Both the position numbers and the translations under genes were made by a program. From Bradyrhizobium forestalis (GTDB lineage: Bacteria > Pseudomonadota > Alphaproteobacteria > Rhizobiales > Xanthobacteraceae), in contig NZ_PGVG01000027.1 of the NCBI RefSeq assembly GCF_002795245.1, positions 31,030 to 95,029 of the forward strand: 64,000 nucleotides of DNA, given 5' to 3'. The notes under the pieces are model-generated. The model ran no database searches and was not told the origin of the DNA. It saw only the letters and a list, made by a program, of their open reading frames with translations. This document shows, one piece after another, positions 16,020-24,426 of this stretch. Position 1 is the first letter of the stretch, and each line of letters opens with the position of its first letter.

Positions 16020-16232
16020 GTGCCTAAAATCAAGCCAGACCAAGGGACCATCACCTTCTTTCTCGCGTCCGGCCCAAATCGGCAGATGTGCCGGCTTGCC
16101 ACGACCTTCAACACGCAGAAGCAGGCCTTCAGCTATCTCCAGAAGCATCGAACGGAGTTCGAGCGTATGGCGCGGGCGCGCCTGGCTTCAGGCGAGCTCG
16201 AGGACGGCATTGTCGTGCTATCGATGCTCTAG
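16020..16232 (+). CDS. Small hypothetical protein (70 residues)
   Basis: The frame reads PKIKPDQGTITFFLASGPN and then RQMCRLATTFNTQKQAFSYL, ending in ASGELEDGIVVLSML. I place the start at the GTG at 16020 because GGAGAGTGCAGATC precedes it; an ATG at 15990 is the alternative. The fold is probably a small beta-hairpin plus helix. I do not recognise the family, although short proteins with this 'FFLASGPNRQMCRL' feel recur in Bradyrhizobium in my memory. Function unknown. Confidence 0.6.
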   Translation: MPKIKPDQGTITFFLASGPNRQMCRLATTFNTQKQAFSYLQKHRTEFERMARARLASGELEDGIVVLSML

Positions 16233-16270
16233 TCAGTGCAGGCACGTGAGCGAGAGCACTTTTGGCGGTC

Positions 16271-16507
16271 TCAATCGGCTCGTCGAACTCTTTCGTCGAC
16301 GAATGTCGCTCTCAAGACGGGGCCGCTCGCATCCCGAACATTGATGGCGACGCCATCGCTGCTGGCGAACGGCTCGAGCTGTTTGGCAATGTCGGCAAGT
16401 GACAGCGCCGCCTCGATCTCCGCGGCTCGCCGGCCGGCCAAATCCAGGCCTTCTTCGTCTACGACGAGCGCTTCACCATCCCAGATGTCGAAGTAGAATT
16501 GCGACAC
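16271..16507 (-). CDS. DUF6894-family small protein
   Basis: A 78-residue protein starting (GTG) SQFYFDIWDGEALVVDEEGL, then DLAGRRAAEIEAALSLADIA, a layout typical of the DUF6894 family of very common small alphaproteobacterial proteins of unknown function. The GTG at 16507 follows GAGAGGAC. The stop of the upstream 61-residue gene and this start share one base (TAGTG), so ribosomes finishing the upstream gene can restart here. The gene pair is convergent with the 70-residue gene to the left. Confidence 0.7.
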   Translation of the reverse strand: MSQFYFDIWDGEALVVDEEGLDLAGRRAAEIEAALSLADIAKQLEPFASSDGVAINVRDASGPVLRATFVDERVRRAD

Positions 16508-16692
16508 TAGGTCGTCCTCTCGGACTGGCGTCGTCGTTCAGCCTCCCGCGCCAGCCGTTCAGCCTTCAATCGCTCCCGATTTGCGTGGAAAGCCTGCTCC
16601 GCTTTCTCGTAATCGGTCGCGGGCTTGGTCGCGGTCTGCTTGAAGAGCTTGTTCGCCTCCTTCGCTGCATGCGATTGGGAATGCCGTCTCAT
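16507..16692 (-). CDS. Small basic hypothetical protein coupled to the DUF6894 gene
   Basis: A 61-residue, highly charged helical protein: MRRHSQSHAAKEANKLFKQT, then a long Glu/Arg/Ala helix (YEKAEQAFHANRERLKAERL) ending RRRQSERTT. GGGAGGACAAGCA lies just upstream of the ATG at 16692, a strong ribosome binding site, so I reject the longer frame starting at 16761. It is translationally coupled to the DUF6894 gene by the TAGTG overlap. No family is recognised. Confidence 0.65.
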   Translation of the reverse strand: MRRHSQSHAAKEANKLFKQTATKPATDYEKAEQAFHANRERLKAERLAREAERRRQSERTT

Positions 16693-16928
16693 TGCTTGTC
16701 CTCCCTGTCTCCAGTGATTCGAAGTCCGCCGGTGGCGGCGGCGGCTTGGGGCCCAGCCCATTCTCGGATCGGCTTGCTGCGCTTGGACCGATCAATTCGC
16801 ACGCGGTCCGTCGAGCAGATCCGCCCGCGGATCGCCCTGTGCTCCGCCGTCCCCTCCGGCGGACGTCAAAGACCAAACCGCCGGTCGCTGATGCGTTCCT
16901 ATCGGCCGGGAATATCGCTCAAAGGCGC

Positions 16929-17141
16929 CTACGCCGACCGCTTCACCGCAGCCCCGCCCGCGGGCGCCAGGTCGAGCCGCCTCAGCATCGCCCTCGCCTG
17001 CTCGGCGCAGTGCTCGATCAGCCAGCGCTCGAAGGCAACCGGCGCCAGCGCGGGTGCGTAGAGGAAGCCCTGAACGATGTCGCAGCCGAGCTCGGCCAGC
17101 ACGTCCGGAATTTCCGTCACAAGGCGATCGGAGGCGGACAT
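16929..17141 (-). pseudogene. C-terminal fragment of an EAL-domain protein
   Basis: The stretch LGCDIVQGFLYAPALAPVAF, then ERWLIEHCAEQARAMLRRL, is the last part of an EAL phosphodiesterase domain (compare the usual 'LGCDxxQGYLFxxPL' near its end). Only this ~70-residue tail remains; the EAL, the metal-binding Asp/Glu residues and any GGDEF part are gone. The open frame continues upstream to 17270 with non-homologous sequence. The fragment ends in a normal stop, so it looks like a 3' gene scar left by a deletion. It is not part of the complete GGDEF-EAL gene nearby. Confidence 0.65.
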
Positions 17142-17294
17142 CGTCTGACCCGACGGCATCGGGAAATGCGGCAATCGGCCGAGGCTAACGCTCCGATGGT
17201 GTCCAAGATGTTTTTGCCGTTCCGCCGCGCCGCGCCAAGACGCGACATGCTTAACGTCCGGCGAAAACACTGAAGGTATCTTGGCGTCCGGAAC

Positions 17295-18605
17295 CTATTG
17301 AAATCCCGGTTTGGGCTTGTGCAGCCGCCCGGCTACGGCGCGCACCTTGCCCGGCGATGCCCGCCAGATCGAGAGCGCCGACAATCCGCTCACGATCATT
17401 GCGACGGCAAAAGCCAGCGTGTAGTCGCCGGCGCGATCATAGAGCAAGCCCGTCACCCACGGTCCGGCCGCACCACCCGCCAGCGCCGCCAGCATGATCG
17501 TGCCGAAGATGCTGCCCTGGTGCCTGCCCTGGAAAACCTCGAACACCACCGCGCCCATGATCGAGGTGAGGCCGTAGCCGAGCGCGCCTTGCGTGAACAC
17601 CATGAGATAAACCAGCCAGAGCGACGATTGATACTTCAGCGCGATCAACGCAGCGAAGCAGACGACAAAACCTGCGCAGCCGATCGCCCAGACCCACTCC
17701 CGGCCAATGCGGTCGGAGACATGCCCCAGCACGATCTGGCCGGGAATGCCGAGCAGGCTGACGATGCCGAGCGCCCACACCGCAGCGCTGGGACTGAAGC
17801 CAATGTCGAGCAGGAATTTGGTCTGGTGCACCTGCACCGCGTACCAAATGTAGAGGCCGCAGAAATAGCCCAGCGCGATCCACCAGAAACGCGCCGTCGC
17901 CACGGCGCGTCGCAGCGTCCATTCGGTGCCGGTCCAGACGGGATCGACGATGTTGGAGACGGATTTTGCGGCGCCTGCGGCCGGCGCAGCATCGCCGTCC
18001 GGCTGAAGGCCGATGTCCTCGGGGCGCTTGCGCAGCAACAGATTGATCGGCGCCAGCACGATCAGGACGAGCAGTCCCATCGCGGTGCAGGCGGTGCGCC
18101 ACCCGGTTTGCTCGATCAGGTGCTGTACCCATGGCAGCAGCGTCACCGAGCCGATGCCGACGCCGGCGAAGGCGATACCGATGGCGAAGCCGCGCTTGCG
18201 GATGAACCAGTTCGGCAGGAACAGCGACTGGCCGGAATAGCCGAGACAGACGCTGCCGGCGCCGACCATGACGCCCATGGTCACATAGAGATGCCAGGGC
18301 GCGCTGGTCAGCGGTGCCAGCAGCAGCCCGCCGCCCATCAGCACGACACCGAGCTCCATCACCGCGCGCGGGCCCGCGCGATCCATCAGGCGGCCGATCA
18401 GCGGGCTGACCACGCCCGACACCACGAAGCCGAATGAGAAGGCGCCCGCAGTGACGCCGCGCTCCCAGCCGAACTCGGAGATGATGGGCGGAAAGAACAA
18501 TGAAAAGGCGGTGCGCGCGTTGACGCCGATGGCCATCGTGACGAAGGTCACGGCGACCACGACCCAGCCGTAGAAGAACGGAAGCCGCATTTTTGAGTGT
18601 TTCAT
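17295..18605 (-). CDS. MFS transporter, oxalate/formate-antiporter-like (monocarboxylate type)
   Basis: A 436-residue twelve-helix transporter of the inner membrane. The opening MRLPFFYGWVVVAVTFVTMA, the loop-2 motif GRLMDRAGPRAVMELG, the central RKRPEDIGLQPDGD loop and the second-half motif GHVSDRIGREWVWAIG match the OFA/monocarboxylate branch of the MFS. I choose ATG at 18605 (MKHSKMRLPFF); a longer start at 18662 exists but adds a non-homologous leader. The substrate is probably an organic anion, which is inference from the branch. No enzyme gene is adjacent. Confidence 0.88.
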   Translation of the reverse strand: MKHSKMRLPFFYGWVVVAVTFVTMAIGVNARTAFSLFFPPIISEFGWERGVTAGAFSFGFVVSGVVSPLIGRLMDRAGPRAVMELGVVLMGGGLLLAPLTSAPWHLYVTMGVMVGAGSVCLGYSGQSLFLPNWFIRKRGFAIGIAFAGVGIGSVTLLPWVQHLIEQTGWRTACTAMGLLVLIVLAPINLLLRKRPEDIGLQPDGDAAPAAGAAKSVSNIVDPVWTGTEWTLRRAVATARFWWIALGYFCGLYIWYAVQVHQTKFLLDIGFSPSAAVWALGIVSLLGIPGQIVLGHVSDRIGREWVWAIGCAGFVVCFAALIALKYQSSLWLVYLMVFTQGALGYGLTSIMGAVVFEVFQGRHQGSIFGTIMLAALAGGAAGPWVTGLLYDRAGDYTLAFAVAMIVSGLSALSIWRASPGKVRAVAGRLHKPKPGFQ

Positions 18606-18713
18606 CCCTGGACGATCCTTCGGACCATCTGGGCATGTCCGGGTCAAGCGCTTTTCATGCATGCCCGCTGAGCGGTGGAGCTACCGCATTTCAGAGCGGT
18701 TTCCCTGCAGCCC

Positions 18714-18842
18714 ATCCTTCGAGACGCCCGCTTTAGGCGGGCTCCTCAGGATGAGGACGGAGTGTGCGGCAGCAGTTTCAACGAGCACCGATGCTGCCTA
18801 GCCTCATCCTGAGGAGCGCGGAACGCGCGTCTCGAAGGACGA
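18714..18842. repeat. Paired CTCATCCTGAGGAG repeat, copy 1
   Basis: Two inverted units face each other: ATCCTTCGAGACGCCCGC (from 18714) through CTCCTCAGGATGAGG, then after a spacer CCTCATCCTGAGGAGCGCGG through GCGTCTCGAAGGAC (to 18842). The whole could fold into one long stem or two hairpins. Similar pairs occur at 34324-34432 and 43293-43429. It sits between the MFS gene and the GGDEF-EAL gene. Confidence 0.85.
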
Positions 18843-18851
18843 GGCGTGCGC

Positions 18852-21281
18852 TCAGGCGGCGTCGAGCTCTGACGATTTGACCGGCGCGTCGAACAGGATC
18901 CGCTCGATCGGCTGCGGCCGGCCGAACAGATAGCCTTGCGCAAAATTGACGCCGAGCGCCTTCAGCCGCTCGAATTCCTCGCGCGTCTCGACGCCTTCGG
19001 CGGTGACCGACATGTCCAGTCCGCGCGCCAGCGTCACGATCGAGGAGATGATGGCGGAAGAGCGCGGCTGATGCGTGAGGTTGCGGATGAACGACTTGTC
19101 GATCTTGATCTTGTCGAACGGAAACGCAGTCAGGTAGCTGAGCGAGGAATAGCCGGTGCCGAAATCGTCGAGCGCGAGCTCGATGCCGTGGCGCTTCAGC
19201 CGCTCCATGAAGGCGTGGTTCTCGACGGCGCGCTCCAGCAGCACGGATTCCGTGATCTCGATCTCCAGCCGCTGCGGCGGCAGGCCGGAATCGGCGAGCG
19301 CCGCGCAGATCATTTCGAACAGCTCGGCTTCCTTGAACTGGATCGGCGACAAATTGACGGCGACCATGAGATCGGAGGGCCAGCCGGCGGCGGCCGCGCA
19401 GGCGCGCCGCAGCACGAATTCGCCGAGCGGCACGGTCAGCCCGGTCTCCTCCGCGAGCGCAATGAACTGGTCCGGCGGGATCAGTCCGCGCGACGGATGC
19501 CGCCAGCGCACCAACGCCTCGAAGCCGCGTCGTGCGCCGCTGAGGGCGTCGACGAACGGCTGGTAGTGCACCTCCAGCTGGCAGCGCGCGATGGCGTCGC
19601 GCAGATCTCCTTCCAGCGTGTTGCGGGCCTCCAGCTCGGCCGACATCGCCTCGTCGTAGATGGTGAAGCAGTTGCGGCCGGCCGATTTCGAACGATAGAG
19701 CGCGAGATCCGCCTTCTTCAGGAGCTGCTCCTGATCGCTGCCGTGATCCGGCGCGATCGCGATGCCGATGCTGGTGCCGATCTCGACGCGGTGTCCGGGC
19801 AGCAGGAACGGTTCGCTCACGAGCTTGGCGATCCGCGCCGCCAGCTCGGTCGAGCAGGCGCGCTGATCCTCGCCGGCTTCCTGGATGATGGCGAATTCGT
19901 CGCCGCCGAGCCGCGCCAGCACGTCGCTGGCGCGCACTGCGGATTTCAGCCGCTGCGCCACCTGGCGCAGCAGTGCATCGCCGGCTGCGTGACCGAGGGA
20001 GTCGTTGACGTTCTTGAAGCGGTCGAGATCGAGCATCAGGATCGAGAAGGGCAGGCCCCTCACGCTCAACTGGCTGTTCATCTCGTCGAGCCGGGTGAGG
20101 AAGAAGGCGCGGTTCGGCAGCCCGGTGAGGATGTCGGTCTGGGCGAGCTCGAGCACCCGCCGGTTCGCCAGCGACAGCCGCCGCGAATTGCGGCTTGCGA
20201 GCATCAGATAGGTCGACAGCGACAGCGTCAGCAGCATGCCGACGGTGAGGACCGCGACCGCGCGATCGTAAGTCGTCGCCAGCGGACCGCCGGCGGTAGG
20301 AACCGCCCGCACCTGCCAATCGGTGTCCCCGATCCTGAGACTGCCCGACCAGTGCACGACCCGTGCGATGTCGCGCATCGACCGCAACGCCGTGGCGGCC
20401 GACGAATAATCCGGCAGCGTTTCCTCCAGGCTGACGATCTGCGCCGTGAAGGGCGGGAAGACGTTCATGTTGACCGCGGGGCTTGCTCCGGTGGTCACGC
20501 GAATGGACTGGATCAGCAGCGGCAGGTCGAAGATGCCGACCACGAAGCCGGCGAGATTGCGGCGCCGGTCCGCGATCTCCTCGCGCGATGTTCCCTTGGC
20601 GTAGACGGGAATGGCGACGAGGACGTCGGGCGGCCGGCCGCCCTCCTTCGGCTCGAACAGGCGCGTGCGAATGGCCGCGACGCGATCGTTGTCACGCGCG
20701 CGCTCCAGCACCGCCTGGCGCTCCGGAACGGTCGTGTAGTCCATGCCGTAGACCGACGAGGTCTTCGGCTGAGTCGAGTAGAACACCGGAAAATATTCGT
20801 CGCTCTGCGGCGCAGTGGCGAAATTCTCGCCCTGCAGCGACTTGATGCGATAACTGGACACGCCGTCCCTGATCGCGGCGGTCTCGTATTCCGCGCGCTC
20901 CTTGCGGCTGACGCGCGGCAACCAGGCAATGCGCAGCATGCCGGGATGGCGCTCGAACAGGCGGGCGCTGAAGGTCTCGAATTCGCTGCGGGTGACTTCG
21001 TCGCTGGTCGATTCGAACAGCGTGCGCAACGCGAGAAGCCTCGATATGTACTCGTTCATGCCGTTCTGCATGACGATCGCCTGGGTCTCGGCCGCGTTCT
21101 CGAACTCGATCCTGTTGACGCGATCTTCCCATCGCGCCACGGCGGCAGCGCCCACGATCGAGAACAGAAGGCCGACGCCGACGGCGACGAGCGCCGGGCG
21201 ATAGAGCCCGAGCAGCGGCGCGGCGCGCCACCATCCGGCCATGCGCCTCCGATTCTGATCGTTCTGATCGCGACCGCCCAT
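18852..21281 (-). CDS. CHASE-GGDEF-EAL cyclic-di-GMP turnover protein
   Basis: An 809-residue membrane sensor. Order: an N-terminal helix (PALVAVGVGLLFSIVGAAA), a periplasmic CHASE-type domain (about 60-330, including FERHPGMLRIAWLPRVSRKE and YFPVFYSTQPKTSSVYGMD), a second helix (AVAVLTVGMLLTLSLSTYLM), a GGDEF domain with LARLGGDEFAII (about 370-530) and an EAL domain with FEALVRWRHPSRGLIPPDQF and IKIDKSFIRN (about 550-790). Both catalytic signatures are intact, so it could make and degrade c-di-GMP. The start at 21281 is the first ATG; an ATG at 21242 is the alternative. It is divergent from the binding-protein gene. Confidence 0.93.
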   Translation of the reverse strand: MGGRDQNDQNRRRMAGWWRAAPLLGLYRPALVAVGVGLLFSIVGAAAVARWEDRVNRIEFENAAETQAIVMQNGMNEYISRLLALRTLFESTSDEVTRSEFETFSARLFERHPGMLRIAWLPRVSRKERAEYETAAIRDGVSSYRIKSLQGENFATAPQSDEYFPVFYSTQPKTSSVYGMDYTTVPERQAVLERARDNDRVAAIRTRLFEPKEGGRPPDVLVAIPVYAKGTSREEIADRRRNLAGFVVGIFDLPLLIQSIRVTTGASPAVNMNVFPPFTAQIVSLEETLPDYSSAATALRSMRDIARVVHWSGSLRIGDTDWQVRAVPTAGGPLATTYDRAVAVLTVGMLLTLSLSTYLMLASRNSRRLSLANRRVLELAQTDILTGLPNRAFFLTRLDEMNSQLSVRGLPFSILMLDLDRFKNVNDSLGHAAGDALLRQVAQRLKSAVRASDVLARLGGDEFAIIQEAGEDQRACSTELAARIAKLVSEPFLLPGHRVEIGTSIGIAIAPDHGSDQEQLLKKADLALYRSKSAGRNCFTIYDEAMSAELEARNTLEGDLRDAIARCQLEVHYQPFVDALSGARRGFEALVRWRHPSRGLIPPDQFIALAEETGLTVPLGEFVLRRACAAAAGWPSDLMVAVNLSPIQFKEAELFEMICAALADSGLPPQRLEIEITESVLLERAVENHAFMERLKRHGIELALDDFGTGYSSLSYLTAFPFDKIKIDKSFIRNLTHQPRSSAIISSIVTLARGLDMSVTAEGVETREEFERLKALGVNFAQGYLFGRPQPIERILFDAPVKSSELDAA

Positions 21282-21570
21282 CTCGAAGCCGCTGTCCCCT
21301 ATCCGCGACGAACCGAACCTCTGGTTGAGGTTCCGGCGTCGCTATCGGAACAAGACGGCGGTTAAGAACTGCACAATTTCGGAACCCGATCGTTTTGCAA
21401 TGCGGAAATTAGTTAACGAAGTCTGCGAACGAGCCGGCATTGTGGAAACAAATTACCGGTTTTACCCGGAGTACTACGGTCCTTCGAGACAGTGCCGCTT
21501 AGCAAGCTATTCAGGCTCGCGAGGATATTTTGCTCGAGATTTCTTCCAACGATCCGGCAAAAAACTCCCG

Positions 21571-22737
21571 ATGCATCGATTTCGAGCAGCGAGATCCGTC
21601 GTCCTGACCGTCGTGCTCCTCGCCGCGACCACGCTCGCGGCCAGGAGCGAGGAGGCCGGCGTCAGCGAGGATGCGATCCTGTTCGGCCAGGCCGCCGCGC
21701 TGGAAGGCCCCTCCTCCGCGCTCGGACAGCGCATGCGGCAAGGCATCGTCGCGGCGTTCACCGAGATCAACGCCAAGGGCGGCGTCCACGGCCGCAAGCT
21801 CCAGCTCATCAGCCGCGACGACGGCTACGACCCCGACCGTTCCGTAGCGCAGACGCTGCGCCTGATCGAGGACGACAAGGTGTTCGCGCTGATCGGCGCG
21901 GTGGGCACGCCGACCGCCATGGCAACGATTCCGATCACCAGTGCCAAGAACATTCCTTTCATCGGCCCCTTCACCGGCGCCGAGTTCCTGCGCGACCTCG
22001 AACTTCCGAACGTGGTCAACATCCGCGCGAGCTACGGCGCGGAGGCGGAGGCCTGGATCAAGCATCTCACCGAGGATCGCAAGTTCACCCGCATCGGCAT
22101 CTTCTACCAGGACGATTCCTTCGGCCGCGATGGTCTGCTTGGCGTGAAGCGTGCGCTCGCCAGGCGTGGCCTCGAGCTCGCCGCCGAAGGCACCTTCGAG
22201 CGCAACACCCGCGCGGTCGCCGCGGCCTGGCGGATGATCAAGCGCGCCGAACCAGAGGCCATCGTGATGGTCGGGACCTACGGGCCCTGTGCGGAGTTCA
22301 TCAAGCTCGCGCACCGCAGCGGCTTCTATCCGACCTTCGTCAACATCTCCTTCGTCGGCGCCAATGCGCTCGCCACCGAGCTCGGCCCTGAGGGCGAAGG
22401 GGTCATCGTCTCGCAGGTCGTGCCGTTTCCCTGGGACCGCTCGCTCAAGCTCGTCGCCGACTATCAGGCGGCGCAGGCGGCGTTCGATCCGACGCTGACG
22501 CCGGATTTCGTGTCGCTGGAGGGCTATCTCTCCGGCCGCCTCGCGGCCGCGGCGCTGGAAAAGGCAGGCCCCAATCCGACGCGCGCGAGCCTGCTACGCG
22601 CCATCAACGACATCGGCCGTTTCGACATCAGCGGCAACACCGTCACCGTCGGCACACGCATGATCGACACGCCGCCCAGGGTCTTCCTGACGGTGATCCA
22701 GAAGGACGGGACGTTCAAGGCGGTGGACCGGCTGTAG
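21571..22737 (+). CDS. Branched-chain amino-acid-type ABC substrate-binding protein
   Basis: A 388-residue type I periplasmic binding protein of the LivJ class. It begins with a signal peptide (MHRFRAARSVVLTVVLLAAT, cleaved near ARSEE) and has the family path: ILFGQAAALEGPSSALGQRM, INAKGGVHGRKLQLISRDDG, ALIGAVGTPTAMA and IGIFYQDDSFGRDGLLGVKR. The start at 21571 is chosen for the signal peptide; the frame is open to 21325 but the upstream codons are not homologous. No permease or ATPase is adjacent, so the transport partner is elsewhere or the protein is a sensor. The ligand is unknown. Confidence 0.9.
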   Translation: MHRFRAARSVVLTVVLLAATTLAARSEEAGVSEDAILFGQAAALEGPSSALGQRMRQGIVAAFTEINAKGGVHGRKLQLISRDDGYDPDRSVAQTLRLIEDDKVFALIGAVGTPTAMATIPITSAKNIPFIGPFTGAEFLRDLELPNVVNIRASYGAEAEAWIKHLTEDRKFTRIGIFYQDDSFGRDGLLGVKRALARRGLELAAEGTFERNTRAVAAAWRMIKRAEPEAIVMVGTYGPCAEFIKLAHRSGFYPTFVNISFVGANALATELGPEGEGVIVSQVVPFPWDRSLKLVADYQAAQAAFDPTLTPDFVSLEGYLSGRLAAAALEKAGPNPTRASLLRAINDIGRFDISGNTVTVGTRMIDTPPRVFLTVIQKDGTFKAVDRL

Positions 22738-22743
22738 AGCCCT

Positions 22744-23721
22744 TCACGGGCGGCGCGTCCAGCGTTCGGCGTTGACAGCGCCCGGCGGGACCTCGCCTTT
22801 GACGATCGCCTCGACCTGCCGCACGGTTTCCAGCGACTGGTATTCGATCGCCTGCGGGGTCAGGCCGCCGACATGCGGCGTGGCGATGACGTTGAGGAGT
22901 TTCGCCAGCTCCGGGGTCGGCATCTGGTCGGGCGCGCGGCCGACATCCATCGCCGCGCCGGCAATGCGGTTCTCGCGCAGCGCGCGCGCAAGCGCCGCCT
23001 CGTCGACGAGATTGCCGCGCGAGAGATTGACGAAGACGGCATGCCTCTGCATCCGCGCCAGCGCCGCGTCGCCGATCAGGTTCTCGGTCTGCTCGTTGGC
23101 GATGGCAAGGCAGACGACATAGTCCGATGCGGCGAGGAGCTCGTCGAGGCCGACTTGCCGGATCGCGGCATCGCTGACGGTTGCGAAGGGATCAGAGACC
23201 AGCACCTCCATGCGCAGCACTTTTGCGATCTCGGCAAGATAGCGCCCGATGCTGCCATAGCCGATGATGCCGATCCGGCTGCCGGCGAGCTGGCGGCCCA
23301 TCCGCGCTTCAGGCTTGCGGCCGGCCTGGTAGTCGGCCGTCGTTCTCGACACACCGCGGGAGAGGTCGACGATGAAGCCGAGCGCGAGCTCGGCGACCGC
23401 CTGCACGAAGCCCGGCCCGGCACGGGTCACGAGCACGCCGGCTTGCGAAGCCGCATCCACATTGACGTTGCGGATGTCGACGGCGCAGCGGACGAAGGCG
23501 CGCAGATGCGGCAGTTGCGCAAAGATCTCGCCGCGGCCTTCCGTCATGCGATCGGCGACGATGATGTCGGCATCCCTTGCCGCGTGCACGAGACCGGCGG
23601 CGTCCAGCGGCTCATTGCCCTCGTGCAGGATCATCTCGGCGGCCGTGCGCAGGCCGTTCAGGCTGCGATCGCCGTAATAGTTCCGCCGCATCTCCGGGGT
23701 GTGCGCGAGCAGGACCTTCAC
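22744..23721 (-). CDS. D-2-hydroxyacid dehydrogenase-family protein
   Basis: A 325-residue NAD-dependent oxidoreductase. The Rossmann motif IGIIGYGSIGRYLAEI, the catalytic Arg in VNLSRGNLVDEAALARAL and the His in IATPHVGGLTPQ are present. The segment that usually reads D-V-F-x-x-E-P and carries the catalytic Glu instead reads MDVGRAPDQMP, so that Glu seems to be missing or shifted. It lies 12 bases downstream of the stop of a TRAP-transporter scar on the same strand, which implies that it was once the last gene of a TRAP uptake operon for a hydroxy acid. Its substrate is unknown. Confidence 0.85.
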   Translation of the reverse strand: MKVLLAHTPEMRRNYYGDRSLNGLRTAAEMILHEGNEPLDAAGLVHAARDADIIVADRMTEGRGEIFAQLPHLRAFVRCAVDIRNVNVDAASQAGVLVTRAGPGFVQAVAELALGFIVDLSRGVSRTTADYQAGRKPEARMGRQLAGSRIGIIGYGSIGRYLAEIAKVLRMEVLVSDPFATVSDAAIRQVGLDELLAASDYVVCLAIANEQTENLIGDAALARMQRHAVFVNLSRGNLVDEAALARALRENRIAGAAMDVGRAPDQMPTPELAKLLNVIATPHVGGLTPQAIEYQSLETVRQVEAIVKGEVPPGAVNAERWTRRP

Positions 23722-23733
23722 GACAAAACTCCT

Positions 23734-23890
23734 TCAATAGCCGAACGCGCGCGGCAACGCGGTCGAGAGCCATGGCACGAAGGCGATGACGAGCAGCCAC
23801 AGCATCAAGAGCCCAAGATAGCCCATGGCCGGCCTCGCCGTCTGCCCGATCGGCACGTAGCCGATCAGGCAGGCGCAGATCGGTGGCGCA
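23734..23890 (-). pseudogene. C-terminal scar of a TRAP transporter large permease (DctM)
   Basis: Read leftward, about 50 codons ending at the TGA at 23734 give PPICACLIGYVPIGQTARPA, then MGYLGLLMLWLLVIAFVPWL and STALPRAFGY. This is the end of a DctM-type permease (compare 'PPVGVNLFVASGL...PFLLVLLxxLLLxTYFPxLSLWLP'). Everything upstream is gone: the frame meets the DoxX terminator hairpin. It is a deletion scar, with only the last two membrane segments left. Assignment is by pattern recognition over a short stretch. Confidence 0.6.
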
Positions 23891-23900
23891 CCGACACGAA

Positions 23901-23930
23901 AAAGCTGCGGGATGGCAATCCCGCAGCTTT
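23901..23930 (-). terminator. Terminator of the doxX gene
   Basis: A 13-bp perfect stem (AAAGCTGCGGGAT at 23901-23913 with ATCCCGCAGCTTT at 23918-23930) encloses a GGCA loop. On the leftward strand the stem is followed by a run of T, making it a good intrinsic terminator for the leftward doxX gene, whose stop is at 23953. Confidence 0.85.
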
Positions 23931-23952
23931 CGCATTTCGACGATCGATGAGG

Positions 23953-24396
23953 TCAGCGCGAATGTGCGCCGCTCAATTGGGCGCTTGCGGCCTCGACATC
24001 GCGCGAGGGACGCAGCGCGTAGGCGCCGTCGCCGAGCAGGGCCTGCGCGGCCAGCGCGATCGCCCAGAAGGCTGGGAATTCCCAACCGCCCTTCGGGTTG
24101 GTGAAGAAGAAGCCGGCCGCGCCGTGCACGGTGAAGATCGCGCCGAGCAGGATCGGGATGCCGGCCAGCGCGGCGTAGCGGGTCCAGACACCCAGGATCA
24201 GGGCGACGCCGCTCAGCACCTCGACCGTCATGACGACATAGGCGAGCTCGGGCGGGAAGCCGAGGCTGCCGAAGAATTTTGCGGTGCCGGCGGGGGTGAA
24301 CACGAACACCTTCAGGCTGGCATGGGCGAGGAACAGCGCGCCCAGGGTCACGCGCAGCACCAGCGCGGCGTAAGGGGCGGTACGGGAATCGATCAT
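23953..24396 (-). CDS. DoxX-family membrane protein
   Basis: A 147-residue four-helix DoxX/SURF4-type membrane protein. The first helix (LVLRVTLGALFLAHASLKVF), the loop TPAGTAKFFGSLGFPPELAY, EVLSGVALILGVWTRYAAL and GWEFPAFWAIALAAQALLGD are typical. Family members occur in thiol, quinone or oxidative-stress contexts; the specific role is not shown here. AAAGGAGA lies eight bases before the ATG at 24396. It is divergent from the LysR regulator, so that regulator is the likely controller. Confidence 0.88.
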   Translation of the reverse strand: MIDSRTAPYAALVLRVTLGALFLAHASLKVFVFTPAGTAKFFGSLGFPPELAYVVMTVEVLSGVALILGVWTRYAALAGIPILLGAIFTVHGAAGFFFTNPKGGWEFPAFWAIALAAQALLGDGAYALRPSRDVEAASAQLSGAHSR

Positions 24397-24426
24397 GGCG
24401 GTCTCCTTTGCGACGCACCATGATCT

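Noticed and set aside
18936..21365. 809-codon open frame on the + strand opposite the CHASE-GGDEF-EAL gene
   Set aside because: It is an antisense shadow of a high-GC gene; the encoded residues are compositionally biased (Arg, Ala, Asp, Gln) and show no domain, while the other strand has full GGDEF and EAL motifs.
21325..21570. Longer start for the Leu/Ile/Val-type binding protein
   Set aside because: The upstream codons lie before a clear signal peptide and are not homologous to the family, so the start at 21571 is preferred.
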